DNA of 64,000 nt from Sepiola atlantica. Its lineage: Eukaryota > Mollusca > Cephalopoda > Sepiida > Sepiolidae. A program made the position numbers and the translations under genes. The notes under the pieces were generated by a model. That model saw only the letters and a program-made list of their open reading frames with translations, had not been told where the DNA came from and searched no databases. Location of the stretch: positions 104,452,500 to 104,516,499 of the forward strand of contig OY744519.1 of the NCBI GenBank assembly GCA_963556195.1. Reading direction: 5' to 3'. Positions 11,926 to 22,489 of this stretch are shown piece after piece. Numbering within the stretch: position 1 is the first letter of the stretch; the number at the start of each line of letters is the position of its first letter.

Positions 11926-12954
11926 TCTACATCAATCTGTATAATTTACCGTTAAAAATGATATTCCTTTTGAAATAATAAATGTTTGTCAGGTTCAATA
12001 CGATTACGAAGAATTAACTCTTTCTTTTTCCCTAAAAATAATTGTTATTGGCAGCAAAATATTCTGTAAATAAATAAAACGAATATTTCTTCCCCTTCTT
12101 ATTCATTGAGTTAAAATAGTAGCAATTTAATTATTTTTAAAACAACACATATTCTCTCCCTGTTTTGGGCGTAAACATAATTGTCAACTAAATATTCTTC
12201 AAATCAATAAAACGAATGTCACTTTTTGAAATGTATTTACTAAAATCATACTGTTATAGTCGACAGGGAGACATAATTTGATTTTAGAAAAATTCATTTT
12301 AAAATGGGTAAAGTCGAAAATGTTTACCTTAGCGACATCATATTAATCACCGATCACTATCTCTGCTGATCGGACAATTTCATTCTTTAAAACGTGCGTG
12401 AAAGGTGATAACCTACGAATACCATGAAATTTCCTTAGTGTATTATTATATCAAAAATATTAAGATACGAAAAGGAATGCCAATTATAATTTACGCACAT
12501 ATTTACAGTTGACAAATACAATAAACGTAAACACTGCATTATACATAACATAACGCATAGTACATACTCACAATCCGTGGTCGCTCTCCACCTTTGGATA
12601 GGGTATTTGCATCTGGATACTACCTTTTTGATGGACGTTACTGATCGCCCCATTCTCTCTAACCATTTTGGCCTCAACTAAGGGCCATAACTTGGCCGTA
12701 TCATATGACCGGTGTAATCGGGGGATTCTCTTCATCCCCACACCAGTAACATTGAAAATATTCTATTATGATCCAAGATAGAGAAAGAGAGAAATGCTGT
12801 GGGTCATTAGGTACACAATTTCTCTTCGGACTGTCTTCACTAAAGTTGGTATTAATATTTATACTACGTTTAAGCCAATGTGACTTCCGACTATCTCTAA
12901 ATGCATTATTCATTTACGACGATGTCTTTCTAGTCTTTATATATGACTAGTGTA

Positions 12955-13040
12955 CAACCTCAGATTATGCTTCGCTAGTTTTTGCACTAATATTCATATC
13001 AAGTCAGAGGATTACATCGTAACTAAATTAATATACAGCC
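12955..13040 (+). repeat. Possible partial copy of dispersed family B
   Basis: TTATGCTTCGCTAGT with GGATTACATCGTAACTAAA downstream resembles the first 90 bp of the copies at 32810, 46475 and 52560, then diverges. Confidence 0.35.
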
Positions 13041-13074
13041 GGTCGTGTTGGTAATCTTGCCAATTCTGAAATGA

Positions 13075-13460
13075 GGTATTGTTATTTATATTACTGACAT
13101 GTTCTTAATACTTATTACTAATGGAGATTTGATATCTGTCTGCCTGAACCCGAAGTTATATTATTACTTATATTACTGATCAAGATTTGGTATATGTGTG
13201 TTTGAAGCCGAAACTATACTATTACTTTCATTACTATTGGAGATTTAGTATCTGTCTGCTGGAAACTGAAACTATACTATTACTTCTTTAGCTAATGAAG
13301 ATGTGATATCTGTATGTCTGAAGCCGAAACTATGCTATTACTTTTATTACTAATAGAGATTTAGTACCTGTTTGTCTGAATCCGAAACTATACTATTACT
13401 TCTATTACTAATTAAGGTTTTGTATCTATCTGTCTGAAACCAGAACTGTACAATTAGTAT
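13075..13460. repeat. Minisatellite, unit about 62 bp, about six copies
   Basis: Diverged head-to-tail units contain GGAGATTTGGTATCTGTCTG, CTGAAGCCGAAACTATACT and ATTACTTTTATTACTAAT. A single related unit stands at 21900-21960, in both cases just before 70-bp units. Confidence 0.85.
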
Positions 13461-13697
13461 CTTTTAATGCTCAATTCAGTTTACTATAGTTTTTCAGACT
13501 AATGCACTATCTTTCCATGCTTAATTCAGGCGGTATCTGTTCTGTTGTCATGATACTATCTTCCAAGGCATTACGTCCTCCTGTGTGGTAGTGTAGTATA
13601 TGTTATGTGGTCATGACACCATCTTTACAGGCAATACCTCATTTTTAGGTGGGAGGAGGTAGTGTAGTATCTGTTCTGTTGTCATGATACCATCCTC
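13460..13697. repeat. Minisatellite, unit about 70 bp, three to four copies
   Basis: Units contain GTAGTGTAGTATCTGTTCTG, TTGTCATGATACCATC and GGCATTACCTCCTCC. The same unit recurs at 15340-15450, 21960-22130 and 23155-23250. Here it abuts the start of an LTR-like sequence, so it may belong to a retrotransposon 3' UTR. Confidence 0.8.
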
Positions 13698-13770
13698 TGT
13701 TATGGTGAACTACCCTATTGTGTCGCTACATGGACTCTTCCCGACACTATGAATAGTGATAGTGGTGGTC

Positions 13771-13806
<36 letters not shown>

Positions 13807-13942
13807 AAAGAGAGAGAAGAGAGGGATAGAGAGAAAGAGAGAGAGAAAGAGTCGTCATGACTAATCTAGAAGCATTCTATGGGAACACATTACTTTTGTA
13901 CTTTCTGTAAATATATACTCTTGTTAACTACCTCCTTGGTGT
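13698..13942 (+). mobile_element. Solo LTR-like sequence (Mag/Steamer-type Gypsy)
   Basis: It begins TGTTATGGTGAACTA and shares, in order, CATGGACTCTTC and TTCTGTAAATATATACTCTT with the LTR at 23762-24281, which is followed by a primer-binding site. It lacks the SINE-like insert of that copy and has gained a (GA)n expansion at 13776-13855. The 3' boundary near TTGGTGTATTG is approximate. No adjoining gag or pol is seen, so it is called a solo or truncated LTR. Confidence 0.55.
13776..13855. repeat. (GA)n microsatellite with AAAG breaks
   Basis: A pure GA run passes into interrupted GAGAGAAAG units, inside the LTR-like sequence. Confidence 0.95.
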
Positions 13943-14072
13943 ATTGTTTCTTTTTGGCTTTTTAAGGCCGCAACATCCTCCAAGTCTTTATCTTCTTATT
14001 TATGCTAGATTAGATAATGTAAATAACAATATTTCGACTTGCCAAATAGAAAGCCAGGTTATATTTTCATAT

Positions 14073-14136
14073 TGTCTGAAGAGTTACGCTCTTTTGAATA
14101 TTTTCAAATATCCAAAAGAGCGTAACTCTTCAGACA
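14073..14136. repeat. 64-bp near-perfect palindrome
   Basis: The left arm starts TGTCTGAAGAGTTACGCTCT and the right arm ends AGAGCGTAACTCTTCAGACA. The arms are 31 nt each with one mismatch (GAATATTT against AAATATCC) and only a 2-nt centre (TC). Partly pairable flanks (TTATATTTTCAT left, GTGAAATATGAC right) suggest a longer, decayed inverted repeat. Confidence 0.95.
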
Positions 14137-14139
14137 TTC

Positions 14140-14695
14140 CAAATATAGGAAGTGAAATATGACGCTATTTTTATATGCATAGATACCCGCCAATGTCCAC
14201 TGAGACATCATGCGAAATAAAAGTCTCTAAACTCTATAAATAAATCAGATGAAGCTAAACACAAGACAAAGAAGTAGACGCGTAACTTAAGCGAAAATGT
14301 GACAAGAATGAAACTACATAATATAATAGAGGATGAGATTCAAAGTAAAATACATTAAGAAATAATCATGTCTCAGTAATTGAAAATCAAGTGTCTCGTT
14401 CCGACGTAAACAGAAAACAATTTTATGCATTATTTAAATTATTGTTTTCAACTTGGATGCTAGTCTCACAACGTTTCAGTCGATGTAACCTCCAAGCTTC
14501 TTCAGGTGCGTCTTGTCGAACTCCGGAATCTTTATGTCGATCTCAGGGGTCTGTACAGAAATTTGAACTTAATCATTTATTTAATCCATGAAGGTAGATT
14601 TTTCTCATCCCTTTCGCCATGACCGGTTAGATGTCTTAAGTAATTCTTAATTATATTGTACGTATCGACTTAAGACTTCTACCGGATGGACGTCT
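14140..14695. other. No gene recognised
   Basis: Short open frames only. A + strand frame of 66 codons at 14391-14591 has no recognisable motif. Confidence 0.5.
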
Positions 14696-14699
14696 CCTG

Positions 14700-15335
14700 A
14701 CCACAAACGATGGTATTTTCATCAGAGAGCACGGTGTGTCTTTAGCGCGTGTCAACGCTTATCTAATCGATTTTGCTCGTCTTGTAGTGACCGAAGTGGC
14801 TAGGTGCGAAGATGGTATAGAAGAGAATTAGGTTTGGGTGCCCTGAAACCGTTCGGGCTGAATAAGTCTCCTAGTATCAATGGTTTGGCCTATGAGGTTG
14901 ATTTGAGGCTGTCGCCAATTTTTGTTCCTATGCTGATTGTTTTGTTTAATTCCTGGTTTAGGAACCATTAGTAGTTTACCAGAAATATTATCAAGCTGCT
15001 TCGCAAGAGCAAAAATGGTGGGTATTGAATAGGCAACTTTCGCTCTTTAACTATGCTAAATGCAGAATTCAAGATTTCGGCAAAGATTTTAGCTAATCGT
15101 CTGAATACTGTCCTGCCTAGTCTAATGAGCCCTAGGGTAAAACTATTCTAGATAAGTTGCACATGATACGCTTAATCATTGATAAAGTCGACACTGAAGC
15201 CGTTCTGATTAATTTAAATCATTTCAAAGCTTACGATAGAGTGGACCATCGCTATTTTGAGGCTGTCTTGTCTTCGGCTATGCTAGCATGAAGTTTCAAT
15301 TTTGGATTTGCATTTTGTATGCTAACCCTGGTGCA
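14700..15335 (+). pseudogene. LINE reverse transcriptase fragment (Tx1/L1-like)
   Basis: The + strand translation across frames gives SPSINGLAYEVDL, then TMLNAEFKISAKILANRLN, TVLPSLMSP, KLHMIRLIIDKVD, and ALINLNHFKAYDRVDHRYFE with small gaps. These correspond to the early RT motifs of Tx1/L1-type LINEs, including the first catalytic Asp region (here NHFKAYDRV). The fragment stops before the second catalytic motif, where sequence switches at about 15345 to the 70-bp minisatellite unit. Several in-frame stops are present. Clade is inferred from motif style. Confidence 0.65.
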
Positions 15336-15339
15336 CTTT

Positions 15340-15450
15340 TATAACTCCCAGGCATTACTTCCTCTTTTCAGGTATAGTGTAGAATCTACTCTGTTGTCAT
15401 GAGATCATCGTTTCAGGATTTACTCCCTCCTTTCAGGGGGGTAGTATATG
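15340..15450. repeat. Two units of the 70-bp minisatellite
   Basis: CAGGCATTACTTCCTC, GTGTAGAATCTACTCTG and GTTGTCATGAGATCATC match the array at 13460-13697. Confidence 0.75.
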
Positions 15451-15509
15451 TCAACAAGAAATTGTAAAAATCGGCTGTTCATTTAAAACCGCTACACTTA
15501 CATTATATA

Positions 15510-15560
15510 TAGTAGCAAAACTATGCGACCGAAAAAAGCATACTACTGCAACTACTAATA
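15510..15560. repeat. Degenerate copy of the TAGCAAAA-TATGCGACC hairpin
   Basis: AGTAGCAAAACTATGCGACC is followed by a decayed right arm (AGCATACTACTG). As at 23251-23297, it lies just downstream of a 70-bp unit. The GGGCGC half of the loop motif is lost. Confidence 0.5.
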
Positions 15561-15745
15561 GTAACGAAAAATTAATGGTAAACGGCTGTTACAATAACGC
15601 AAAATGATTTGCAAAAATGAAACAAGAGAGGGGGAAAGTGCTGAAAAACTGAGGAGACTTTTTTGTCAGAGGAACACCATTTGCTATTGTCAATGAACAA
15701 TAACTGATAATGAATTGTGTGATATTGTAACTTTTTCCTAAAAAG
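15560..15745 (+). mobile_element. RLE-type LINE 3' UTR fragment
   Basis: AATTAATGGTAAACGGCTGT, AACTGAGGAGACTT and CAATGAACAATAACTGATAA match the 3' UTR blocks of the 10561-11740 copies. No AAT tail is left. Confidence 0.7.
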
Positions 15746-15819
15746 GTTTTTATACGTTACTAAAAGACTTTAAACTGTGTTTCTCAGTTATTTTTTTCAC
15801 TTTAACTGTTTTCGCGTAT

Positions 15820-16165
15820 TTCACCTTTAACGTATGGGTGTGTATGTGTTCTTCATAATGTGAGTGGTTGTGGGAGCGCATCTTAAAATGATTGCGGATT
15901 CAATAGTGAGAGTGCGTTCTGCATAATGTGGTATGAGTGTACAATCACCGTGAATATCTTTTAACGAGCACATAATTATACAAGTGCTCTCATAAAATAT
16001 TTTACTTGCATCAGTGTGTGTGGATGTGTACACGATACTTTTAATATATGCGGGTATGAGTATGTGAGTCTACAACCATTAATTACCTTTAACGAGCACA
16101 TAATTATACAAGTGCTCTCATAAAATCTTTTAATTTTTAACGAGTGTGGATGTGCACACCGTCTT
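15820..16165. repeat. Tandem duplication, period about 128 bp
   Basis: A 39-bp block starting TTTAACGAGCACATAATTAT and ending GCTCTCATAAAAT is identical at 15960 and 16088. Flanking GGTATGAGTRTGTGAGT sequence is also shared. Open frames across it on the minus strand are not called as genes. Confidence 0.85.
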
Positions 16166-16169
16166 TCTG

Positions 16170-16934
16170 TGTATCTTTCTTTTCCATTTTGTCTTTTTGT
16201 ACTAATGTTCATTTACAATTTAAAGCGAAATTTACCTGTTAATTTTCTTCATTTCTCTCACTGTGGCCCTGATTCGTCTTCTCTTTTATTGACTCCCATA
16301 TTGTAGTTGCTTCGTTGATATCTTTTTCTTTCCGGCTTCGTGTGTCGTCATAGTGGTCTGCTGAACACATCTTTTAAAACGACAAAACAGACAGTATGAA
16401 GACATTCGTTTGAGAGATTTTAGTTTTTAAAATTTATTTTCTCTGGATATAAGACACGTAAGAGAGAGGTCGGTTATATCTTAACTACCGTCTATCTTAT
16501 ACACTTGTTCTTACTGTTAGGTTCATTCTAACTTACTAGAGGACAAATACGAGACTGGATGAACAAGGTTGCTTTTTTTCACCTTCGGTCTCATACCGAA
16601 CTTAGCTAAAAGTTTCAGAGCATAGTTTTCGACGTCTGTCTCACTTCAAATCAATGAACAGACTCTCAAAACTTTTGTTTCTCGTCATTGACAAAAACAA
16701 GTGATGTCATCGTTTATTCGATTTGTCTCGAACCGTTATTATCCACAATACCGTTTTGAACTTCAGTTCCCATGTCTGTTACTCATTTGTGGGGAAAAGA
16801 TTCATTTCCCCAAAGTCTGCGTCAGCCCAACACGCACTCAACCATACCAATCTCGACTCCAGTCACAATTCTTATTAGTTAATTACTCCTTTTCGACATA
16901 GACCCTCCATAATGCAACCCTATCTCCTAGTGAG

Positions 16935-16935
<1 letters not shown>
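16170..16935. other. No gene recognised
   Basis: Mixed composition, no tandem structure, no domain-like open frame. Confidence 0.5.

Positions 16936-16937
<2 letters not shown>

Positions 16938-16987
<50 letters not shown>
16938..16987. repeat. (ATA)n triplet tract at a LINE 5' junction
   Basis: About 16 ATA/AAT units followed by CTATTATTATTATTTTAGG, immediately upstream of LINE coding sequence. Confidence 0.95.
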
Positions 16988-16989
16988 TA

Positions 16990-18435
16990 TTATTATTATT
17001 TTAGGAAACGAAGTACTATGCGCAATGATCTATACCGAATAGATTATACTGACCGACTCTACATGAAAATGGAACGAAGATAGAAAAAGACTGGTAAGTA
17101 TAGAAGACTGTGTGAAAGAAACACACGAAAAAAAAGAATTAGAAAAACACATAACGCAGAACACAGAAACACTGATCACCGCAGCAAAAGACACTGTCAT
17201 AAACAGCGAAACCAGAAACAAAAACAACAAAATAAAAGTCGAAAGGGAAACAGTTAAATGGACAATTCATAAGAATAACAAGAAGGAGGGACTCACCAGA
17301 ACACCTGGACATGACAACGAAAAGGACATTTGAACAGAGAAACGTAATCGCTACTGACATTTGCATAGAACTGACTGCATTAAAGCTAAAATAGATAAAA
17401 TACAGGAAAACAGTAAATGTAGACTTTGTGATAAAAAACATACAGCAAATCACATGATAAGTGAATGCAGAAAACTAGCAAAAAAATACAAGCATGGAGA
17501 AAGCAGTACACTGGGAACTATGCAAACGACTGTATTTTGAACACACAGACAAATGGTACAGACACAAACAGGAGACAGTACTGGAAAACGAATATCACAA
17601 AATCCTCTGGTGCATGAAGGTACAACGATCGAACGTCATAATAGTTAACAAGAAGGAAAAAGTAACTGCCAAATTGTAAATTTTTCCGTCTCAGTGGACC
17701 ACAGGATAAAGATCAAGGAGATGGAAAAATGAAGCAAATACACGGAACTTGTCAGAGAACTAAAAGGAATATGGAAGATGAAGAAAGTAAATATAATACC
17801 AATAATCGTAGGAGTACTAGGAACAGTTCCGAAAAAACCTGGAAAAAGACAAGGAGAAATTTGAATTAAAAAGGGAGGTCAGAAAAATGCAACATACGAC
17901 ACTGATGAAAACAGCTAAAATATTTAAAAAAATCCTCGAGTGCGGAAACGAACCAACAAAAAAAACAAACACTAACGAGTCACATAGATGTTGCAGCAGA
18001 AATAAAACAAAAACATGGAAGGAGCACCACATGAACACAAGATAACTGAAATCGCAAGAAATCTTATAGCCCCCCCCCCCTACCTCACACACACAAAATG
18101 GCATCAGCATCGGCTGATACACAAAAAATAGTCGTGAAGGGTCAAGGATTGAGGGCACTAACCAGATCTCCACTGGAGCAGTGCGAAGAGTACTGCGACA
18201 TTTCCGAGGCTTATTGACACCCAAATTACAGAGAAGATCAATGGTCGTTGTTAGCGAGAAATTAATGGTAAGTGGCTTTTGCGATAACGCAAAGTCATTT
18301 GCAATAATTTTCTAAAGAGGTTAAGACTACTGCAAATCTGGGACAACTTGTTGTCAATCAAACTCCAGGGAACACCACCGGTTATTATCAGTGAGCAATC
18401 ACTGATGATGACCTGTGTGAGAACTCCTAACGAGT
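16990..18435 (+). pseudogene. RLE-type LINE: 3' half of ORF2 plus 3' UTR
   Basis: Coding remnants in order. About 17060-17340 is a connection region (SIEDC-like VKETHEKKELEKHITQNTET). At about 17410-17470 the finger reads KCRLCDKKHTANHMISECRK, which has the spacing C-X2-C-X7-H-X4-C. At 17494-17679 a block with KAVHWELCKRLYFEHTDKWY and VLENEYHKILW follows one frame over. Near 17760-17960 are PIIVGVLGTVPKK-like and KIFKKILECGNE segments. The finger followed by a C-terminal domain fits the restriction-like endonuclease LINEs (R2 superclade), but the expected PD-(D/E)xK residues are not clearly preserved. The UTR from about 17960 ends GAGCAATCACTGATGATGAC and GAGTAAATAATAAT. Frameshifts make it non-functional. 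Confidence 0.75.
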
Positions 18436-18439
18436 AAAT

Positions 18440-18850
18440 AATAATTGCAATGCAGAGAACAATGAAACGTGAAGCTACAGTCAATATAGAGAACATTAAA
18501 ATGGGAAGCAAAACAAAACGAGAATAAAAAATAGGAAGACGAGGAAACTACATCGACTATTTATAAGACGAACAAAAAATTGCGTTTCAGAAAAAATGGA
18601 GATGCCTGCGAAAACGGAATCGCTATTGACAGTCGCACAAAACAACGCGATTAGAACAAGCTAGACAGACTAAGATACTAAACACAAAACATTTAGAGTC
18701 TATGAACAAAGAAAGGAAACGGTAAACCACATCATAAATAAATATTACAAGCTGCAAAATAAAATATAAAAATAGATATAACTGGGTTAGAAAGGTTGTC
18801 CACTGCAATATGTACAACCGACTACCATAGAGACAAAAGGTACAATCACA
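18440..18850 (+). pseudogene. RLE-type LINE zinc-finger-region fragment
   Basis: After the TAATAAT of the previous copy, sequence resumes inside ORF2. A frame near 18680-18750 reads KFRVYEQRKETVNHIINKYY, a decayed version of the KCRLC-NHMISEC finger in which all three Cys are substituted. This is an older copy than its neighbour. Confidence 0.6.
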
Positions 18851-18859
18851 AATCTTTCT

Positions 18860-19140
18860 TGCCTCTGTCCCATTGAACTGACGTCTCCAATAGTTTGGGC
18901 ATGCAGCTCTTCGCCCAGTGGGTAATTTAATTCGCGACGTAATCCCCTCTACCTCTCTGCATGGGTGGTGCAGCTGACGGCCTGGTTAAAAACAATCAAA
19001 GAAGACTTGGCTTAGCTCTCAAATCCGCAGGCAGTCGGCTTTCGACGGTGAAATAGCGATTCATTGGCCATCTCATGCGGCCTTAGTCAGGACAGTGGCG
19101 TTGGACAAACTTTCAGACTGAATGTGGATGTAAATATCTT
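18860..19140 (+). pseudogene. C-terminal tail of another LINE ORF2
   Basis: Translation in shifting frames gives QFGHAALRPVGNLIRDVI, LHGWCS and KKTWLSSQIRRQ, the FGHxAxRP-...-LKTWL pattern often seen at the C-terminal end of EN-RT LINE proteins. The clade is not determined. It lies between two RLE-type LINE pieces. Confidence 0.45.
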
Positions 19141-19204
19141 CTACCCCTAACTTTACATTTTCTGTTCTACTTGACTATTTTTGTCAATAAAATTAATTTG
19201 CTTT

Positions 19205-19345
19205 ATTCTAAGATATAGGATTTAAATCCTATAAGTATTGGAAGTCTGGAACTTGCTGTCACTAAGACCCCAAGAAAAGTCATCAATTGTTTTATGAATG
19301 ATAAATCACTGATAATGACTGTTATTATGTCTCAAAATGAGTAAT
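19205..19345 (+). mobile_element. RLE-type LINE 3' end fragment
   Basis: GGAACTTGCTGTCACTAAGA, ATAAATCACTGATAATGACT and AATGAGTAATACTAG match the last 130 bp of the family's UTR. It is short and diverged. Scattered TAATAATA follows. Confidence 0.55.
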
Positions 19346-19694
19346 ACTAGTAATTTGAATGATATCAGTAATAATAATGAAAACTAATATTATTAGTAGT
19401 AGAAGTCGTGAGGATGATTGTGGTAGTACTAGTATTGTGTGCCCCTCCCAAGATAAAAAAATATATGCGAATTGAGTATTAAAAAAGCTTAAAACCTAAT
19501 GGTCATAGAAAATGCCATAGACGCCGAAATATGACGTCAATGAAAAAGAAATTTAATATATAAGATGAAAACGAGGCTTTGTCGGCCATGATGAATGCGT
19601 TCACTCAACTAGCGGAAAACTCACAGCTTAATAAAGAGATAATAATTGTGACAGCCATAAACAACCCTCAATCAACAGATATTCGATTAGAACA

Positions 19695-19913
19695 GTGAAA
19701 GAACGTATAAGCGAAACAGGAAAAGAAAAGAAGAAACAACTTTATGAATATGTGAAGAGACAAGAAACAGAGTATGAACGATATGAAGAAGACATGGTTA
19801 TAGAAAATGGAGACAAAAAAATAGCATCACGAATCAGAAAACAACTTCAGAATAAATGTATTCCATCCAAGTGGGCGCAGCTAAAGAAGGGACAATACAC
19901 GGCCTTATCATAA
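19695..19913 (+). other. Unidentified charged open frame, 72 codons
   Basis: The product is Lys/Glu-rich (MKERISETGKEKKKQLYEYV at its start) and predicted helical. A same-frame extension upstream runs to about 19600 with breaks. It sits among LINE pieces and is most likely a transposon remnant, but I cannot assign a family. There is no promoter or splice evidence. Confidence 0.3.
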
Positions 19914-19994
19914 AATGCTAGAAGATGGCGACTTTTACACCAATATATCTATAAACAGAAATCAGTACTCGACGACAACGACGACAACACCAAC

Positions 19995-19998
<4 letters not shown>

Positions 19999-20088
<90 letters not shown>

Positions 20089-20140
20089 TCAATAATAAAA
20101 AAGTATAAAAAAAAAATTAAAATTAAAAAAAAGAAAAAAT
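19999..20140. repeat. Compound (AAT)n, (AAG)n and A-rich tract
   Basis: About 20 AAT units, about 11 AAG units, then A-rich sequence up to AAAAAATGATGCC, where a LINE 3' UTR copy starts. Poly-Ile/Arg frames here are artefacts. Confidence 0.95.
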
Positions 20141-20275
20141 GATGCCGGCCTAGGCTGATACCAGACAAGATATTTGTAGAGGATCGACGAGGATGAGAAG
20201 ACCGAGGAGGGACAGCACAAAAGTACGGAGAATGCTGGGACCTTGAGGAGGCTTATTGCCACCCAAATCCCATTT
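20141..20275 (+). mobile_element. RLE-type LINE 3' UTR, internal fragment
   Basis: GCCGGCCTAGGCTGATACC, GACCGAGGAGGGACAGCAC and GGCTTATTGCCACCCAAATC match the first half of the UTR. It breaks off at about 20275 where the other copies continue with AGAGAAGACCAATGG, so it is truncated at its 3' side. Confidence 0.65.
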
Positions 20276-21330
20276 GGGCCAGGGCACTGGGATGTCCGAA
20301 GTACATGGTCCAGATTAGTAAGCAATGTAGGGATGGTACCTCACGTAGATACTGGAGGCTGACCATTTAAGTTTACAGGTTAAGGAAAGGGGTTTCTGTT
20401 TTTCCCCCTATATCGCAGTAATACGCGTAAATTAGCAATCGGTCGTATACCGATGATACGAAGAATGAGAGGTGTGTGTATTTAAAGAAAAAGAAAAAAA
20501 AAGGGTTTTTGGTGATGGATTTAGAGATTTGAGGAAATTTCACAGGGAAGAAATTTTGAAAGATGAGGAAGAGAGGAGTGTTAATATATGGCATGCCCTG
20601 CGTTTCCAGAAGGTGTGTGGATCTACTGGTATTAGTTGTGCACCGTGTAAAAGAAATAGAATTTAGGTAAACTAAGTACAACACTTGAGGGCATTGATAA
20701 ATGGAGACGCATGTATGGACGCACGAAAGATCGCCTGAATTGCGCGGATTGTGACGGTGTCACCGCGTTCAAAGTGAGTGCAAAAGAGGTTCTCACACTT
20801 ACGATGACAGAGTGATGAGGTCAAAAGGTGAAACACAGAGGTAATCTAGTGCAGTTATGAGATCCGTTGAAAGGTCAAAGGTCTGATAGACAGATCTTTT
20901 GTGTGAAGATTTAGTTTGCGAATGAGTCGAGTTCCCGATTTTGGCGGAGATAGTTCGCCACGCTTAGCCCGGGTGGCTTGTGTGAAAAGTAGTTATGAGT
21001 TAGTTGGAGTTGGAAGCGACCCGGACGAATTGATAATGTAACCGTTTACCGTGAGGGCTGTATCTCTTAGGATATTCAGTACAATTAACGTTGCATTCCC
21101 CAGCGAGAAAGAAGATGTGAATGAAGAACCGATAATGGAACCCTCTCCAACCGAAGTGAAAATAAAGGTGATGGAATCTCTGTCAGAAAAAAAATCGTCT
21201 TCGAGTGTCTCTGTCCTCTGCTTAAAAACAAAATTTGCCCACAAAAACCAGATACTACACGACGATCACGAGCCAGCAACAAGATGAGGGCCAGCGATGA
21301 ACGAGAACTGCAGAAGTAACTTTCTTATAA
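20276..21330. other. Moderate-GC unclassified stretch
   Basis: Richer in GC than its surroundings. Short frames exist on both strands at 20472-20666, 20993-21244 and 21051-21287. The last encodes EEPIMEPSPTEVKIKVMESL. None matches a family I know. It could be the 5' part of a degraded element. Confidence 0.35.
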
Positions 21331-21339
21331 GGTAAAATA

Positions 21340-21560
21340 TTTGGAAACTGTGTTTTAAAATGACTCTTGAGAAATGTGTTTTGAAATCTGTTAAAATGAC
21401 TCTTAAGAAGTGTGTTTAAAGTCCCTGTTTAAAAATGACTCTTCAAAATGTGTTGGAAATCCCTGTTTAAAAGTGACTCTTAGAAATCTGTTAAAATGAC
21501 TTTAAAAAATGTGTTTAACATGTTTGTTTAAAAATGTTTTACAGAAAATGTTTTACCAAA
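21340..21560. repeat. Minisatellite, unit about 40 bp, about five copies
   Basis: Repeated TGTTTAAAAATGACTCTT and AGAAATGTGTTTGAAATC blocks with small differences. Confidence 0.8.
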
Positions 21561-21771
21561 GTATTAAGAAAAAGATTGTAACCACTATTAATCCTCTCAT
21601 AGACTTTTCGCATTATTTTCGACCCGGAGAGGATAAAATTCGAACTGTTGAGGTGGTTTCGGAGGACTGCCTCAGTCGGGAAGGATTAGTTCTCTATTAA
21701 TAATAATTATAGTAAGGCTCCCGTCTGTGGTTCTATGTTAACGTGTAAGTTATTTTAAGTAATTATGCAAC

Positions 21772-21795
21772 ACTACTACTACTACTACTACTACG

Positions 21796-21850
<55 letters not shown>

Positions 21851-21900
21851 ATAATAATAATAATAATAATAACAATAATGATGATAATAATAATAATATA
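21772..21900. repeat. Compound triplet (CTA)n then (ATA)n
   Basis: About 25 ACT units with one CGA interruption, then ATA units with CAATAATGATG breaks. Confidence 0.95.
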
Positions 21901-22130
21901 TTATAAATAGAGATTTGGTATCTGTCTGTATAAAACCAAAACTGTACTATTACTATCTTTCAATGCTCAATTTAAAGGCAGTGTAGTATAAGTTTTGTTG
22001 TCATGAGAACATTGTTCCAGGAATTTATTCTTCTATTGGGGTGGGGTGGGGTGTGATCAGTGTAGTATATGCTCGTTCGTCATAATACTATTTACACAGG
22101 CATTGCCTCCTCATTTTAGAAGGCCGCCCT
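21900..22130. repeat. One 62-bp unit then about two 70-bp units
   Basis: AGAGATTTGGTATCTGTCTG matches the 13075-13460 units. GCAGTGTAGTATAAGTTTTG and TTGTCATGAGAACATTG match the 13460-13697 units. The same unit order in both places points to a shared source element. Confidence 0.75.
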
Positions 22131-22335
22131 GTTAGCGGAGCCACGAATTCGCCGACTGCAAACCCAGGCAGAGGGGTACCCCCTTCGAAAACAGGGCCAC
22201 ATGTTGGTCGGAGGAGCCTCCCCCGTGATGCCGTAGTACGAGATCTTGGTGGTTAGGCATTTGTCCACTTCGGCCTTTACTTTGGCTAGACAGAAGGTCA
22301 GAGAGGCCCGATCCGATCAATCGGCTGGTCACGTC
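22130..22335 (-). other. GC-rich unclassified fragment
   Basis: About 55% GC, far above its surroundings. The minus strand is open in more than one frame; one reads AKVKAEVDKCLTTKISYYGI then PTNMWPCFRRGYPSAW. It begins abruptly at the end of the 70-bp units and ends near the 22350 AT-rich sequence. It looks like part of a transposon or retrogene, but I do not recognise it. Confidence 0.35.
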
Positions 22336-22489
22336 ATGCCCTAGTATCTATAAGTTCATTCCCAACCGTATTATTCGATCTGATTCTTCAAAAAATCTAA
22401 ACTTTATTTCTCTTTTGTATTTGTCTCCTCAAATAGATACTAGAAGGTATAGGATGAGGGCCAATCACGTTGAGAACAAAAAAGATTGC

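Noticed and set aside
13075..13700. Regular repeats that might be read as a CRISPR array
   Set aside because: Units are contiguous minisatellite copies with drifting sequence and no unique equal-length spacers, in a eukaryotic context.
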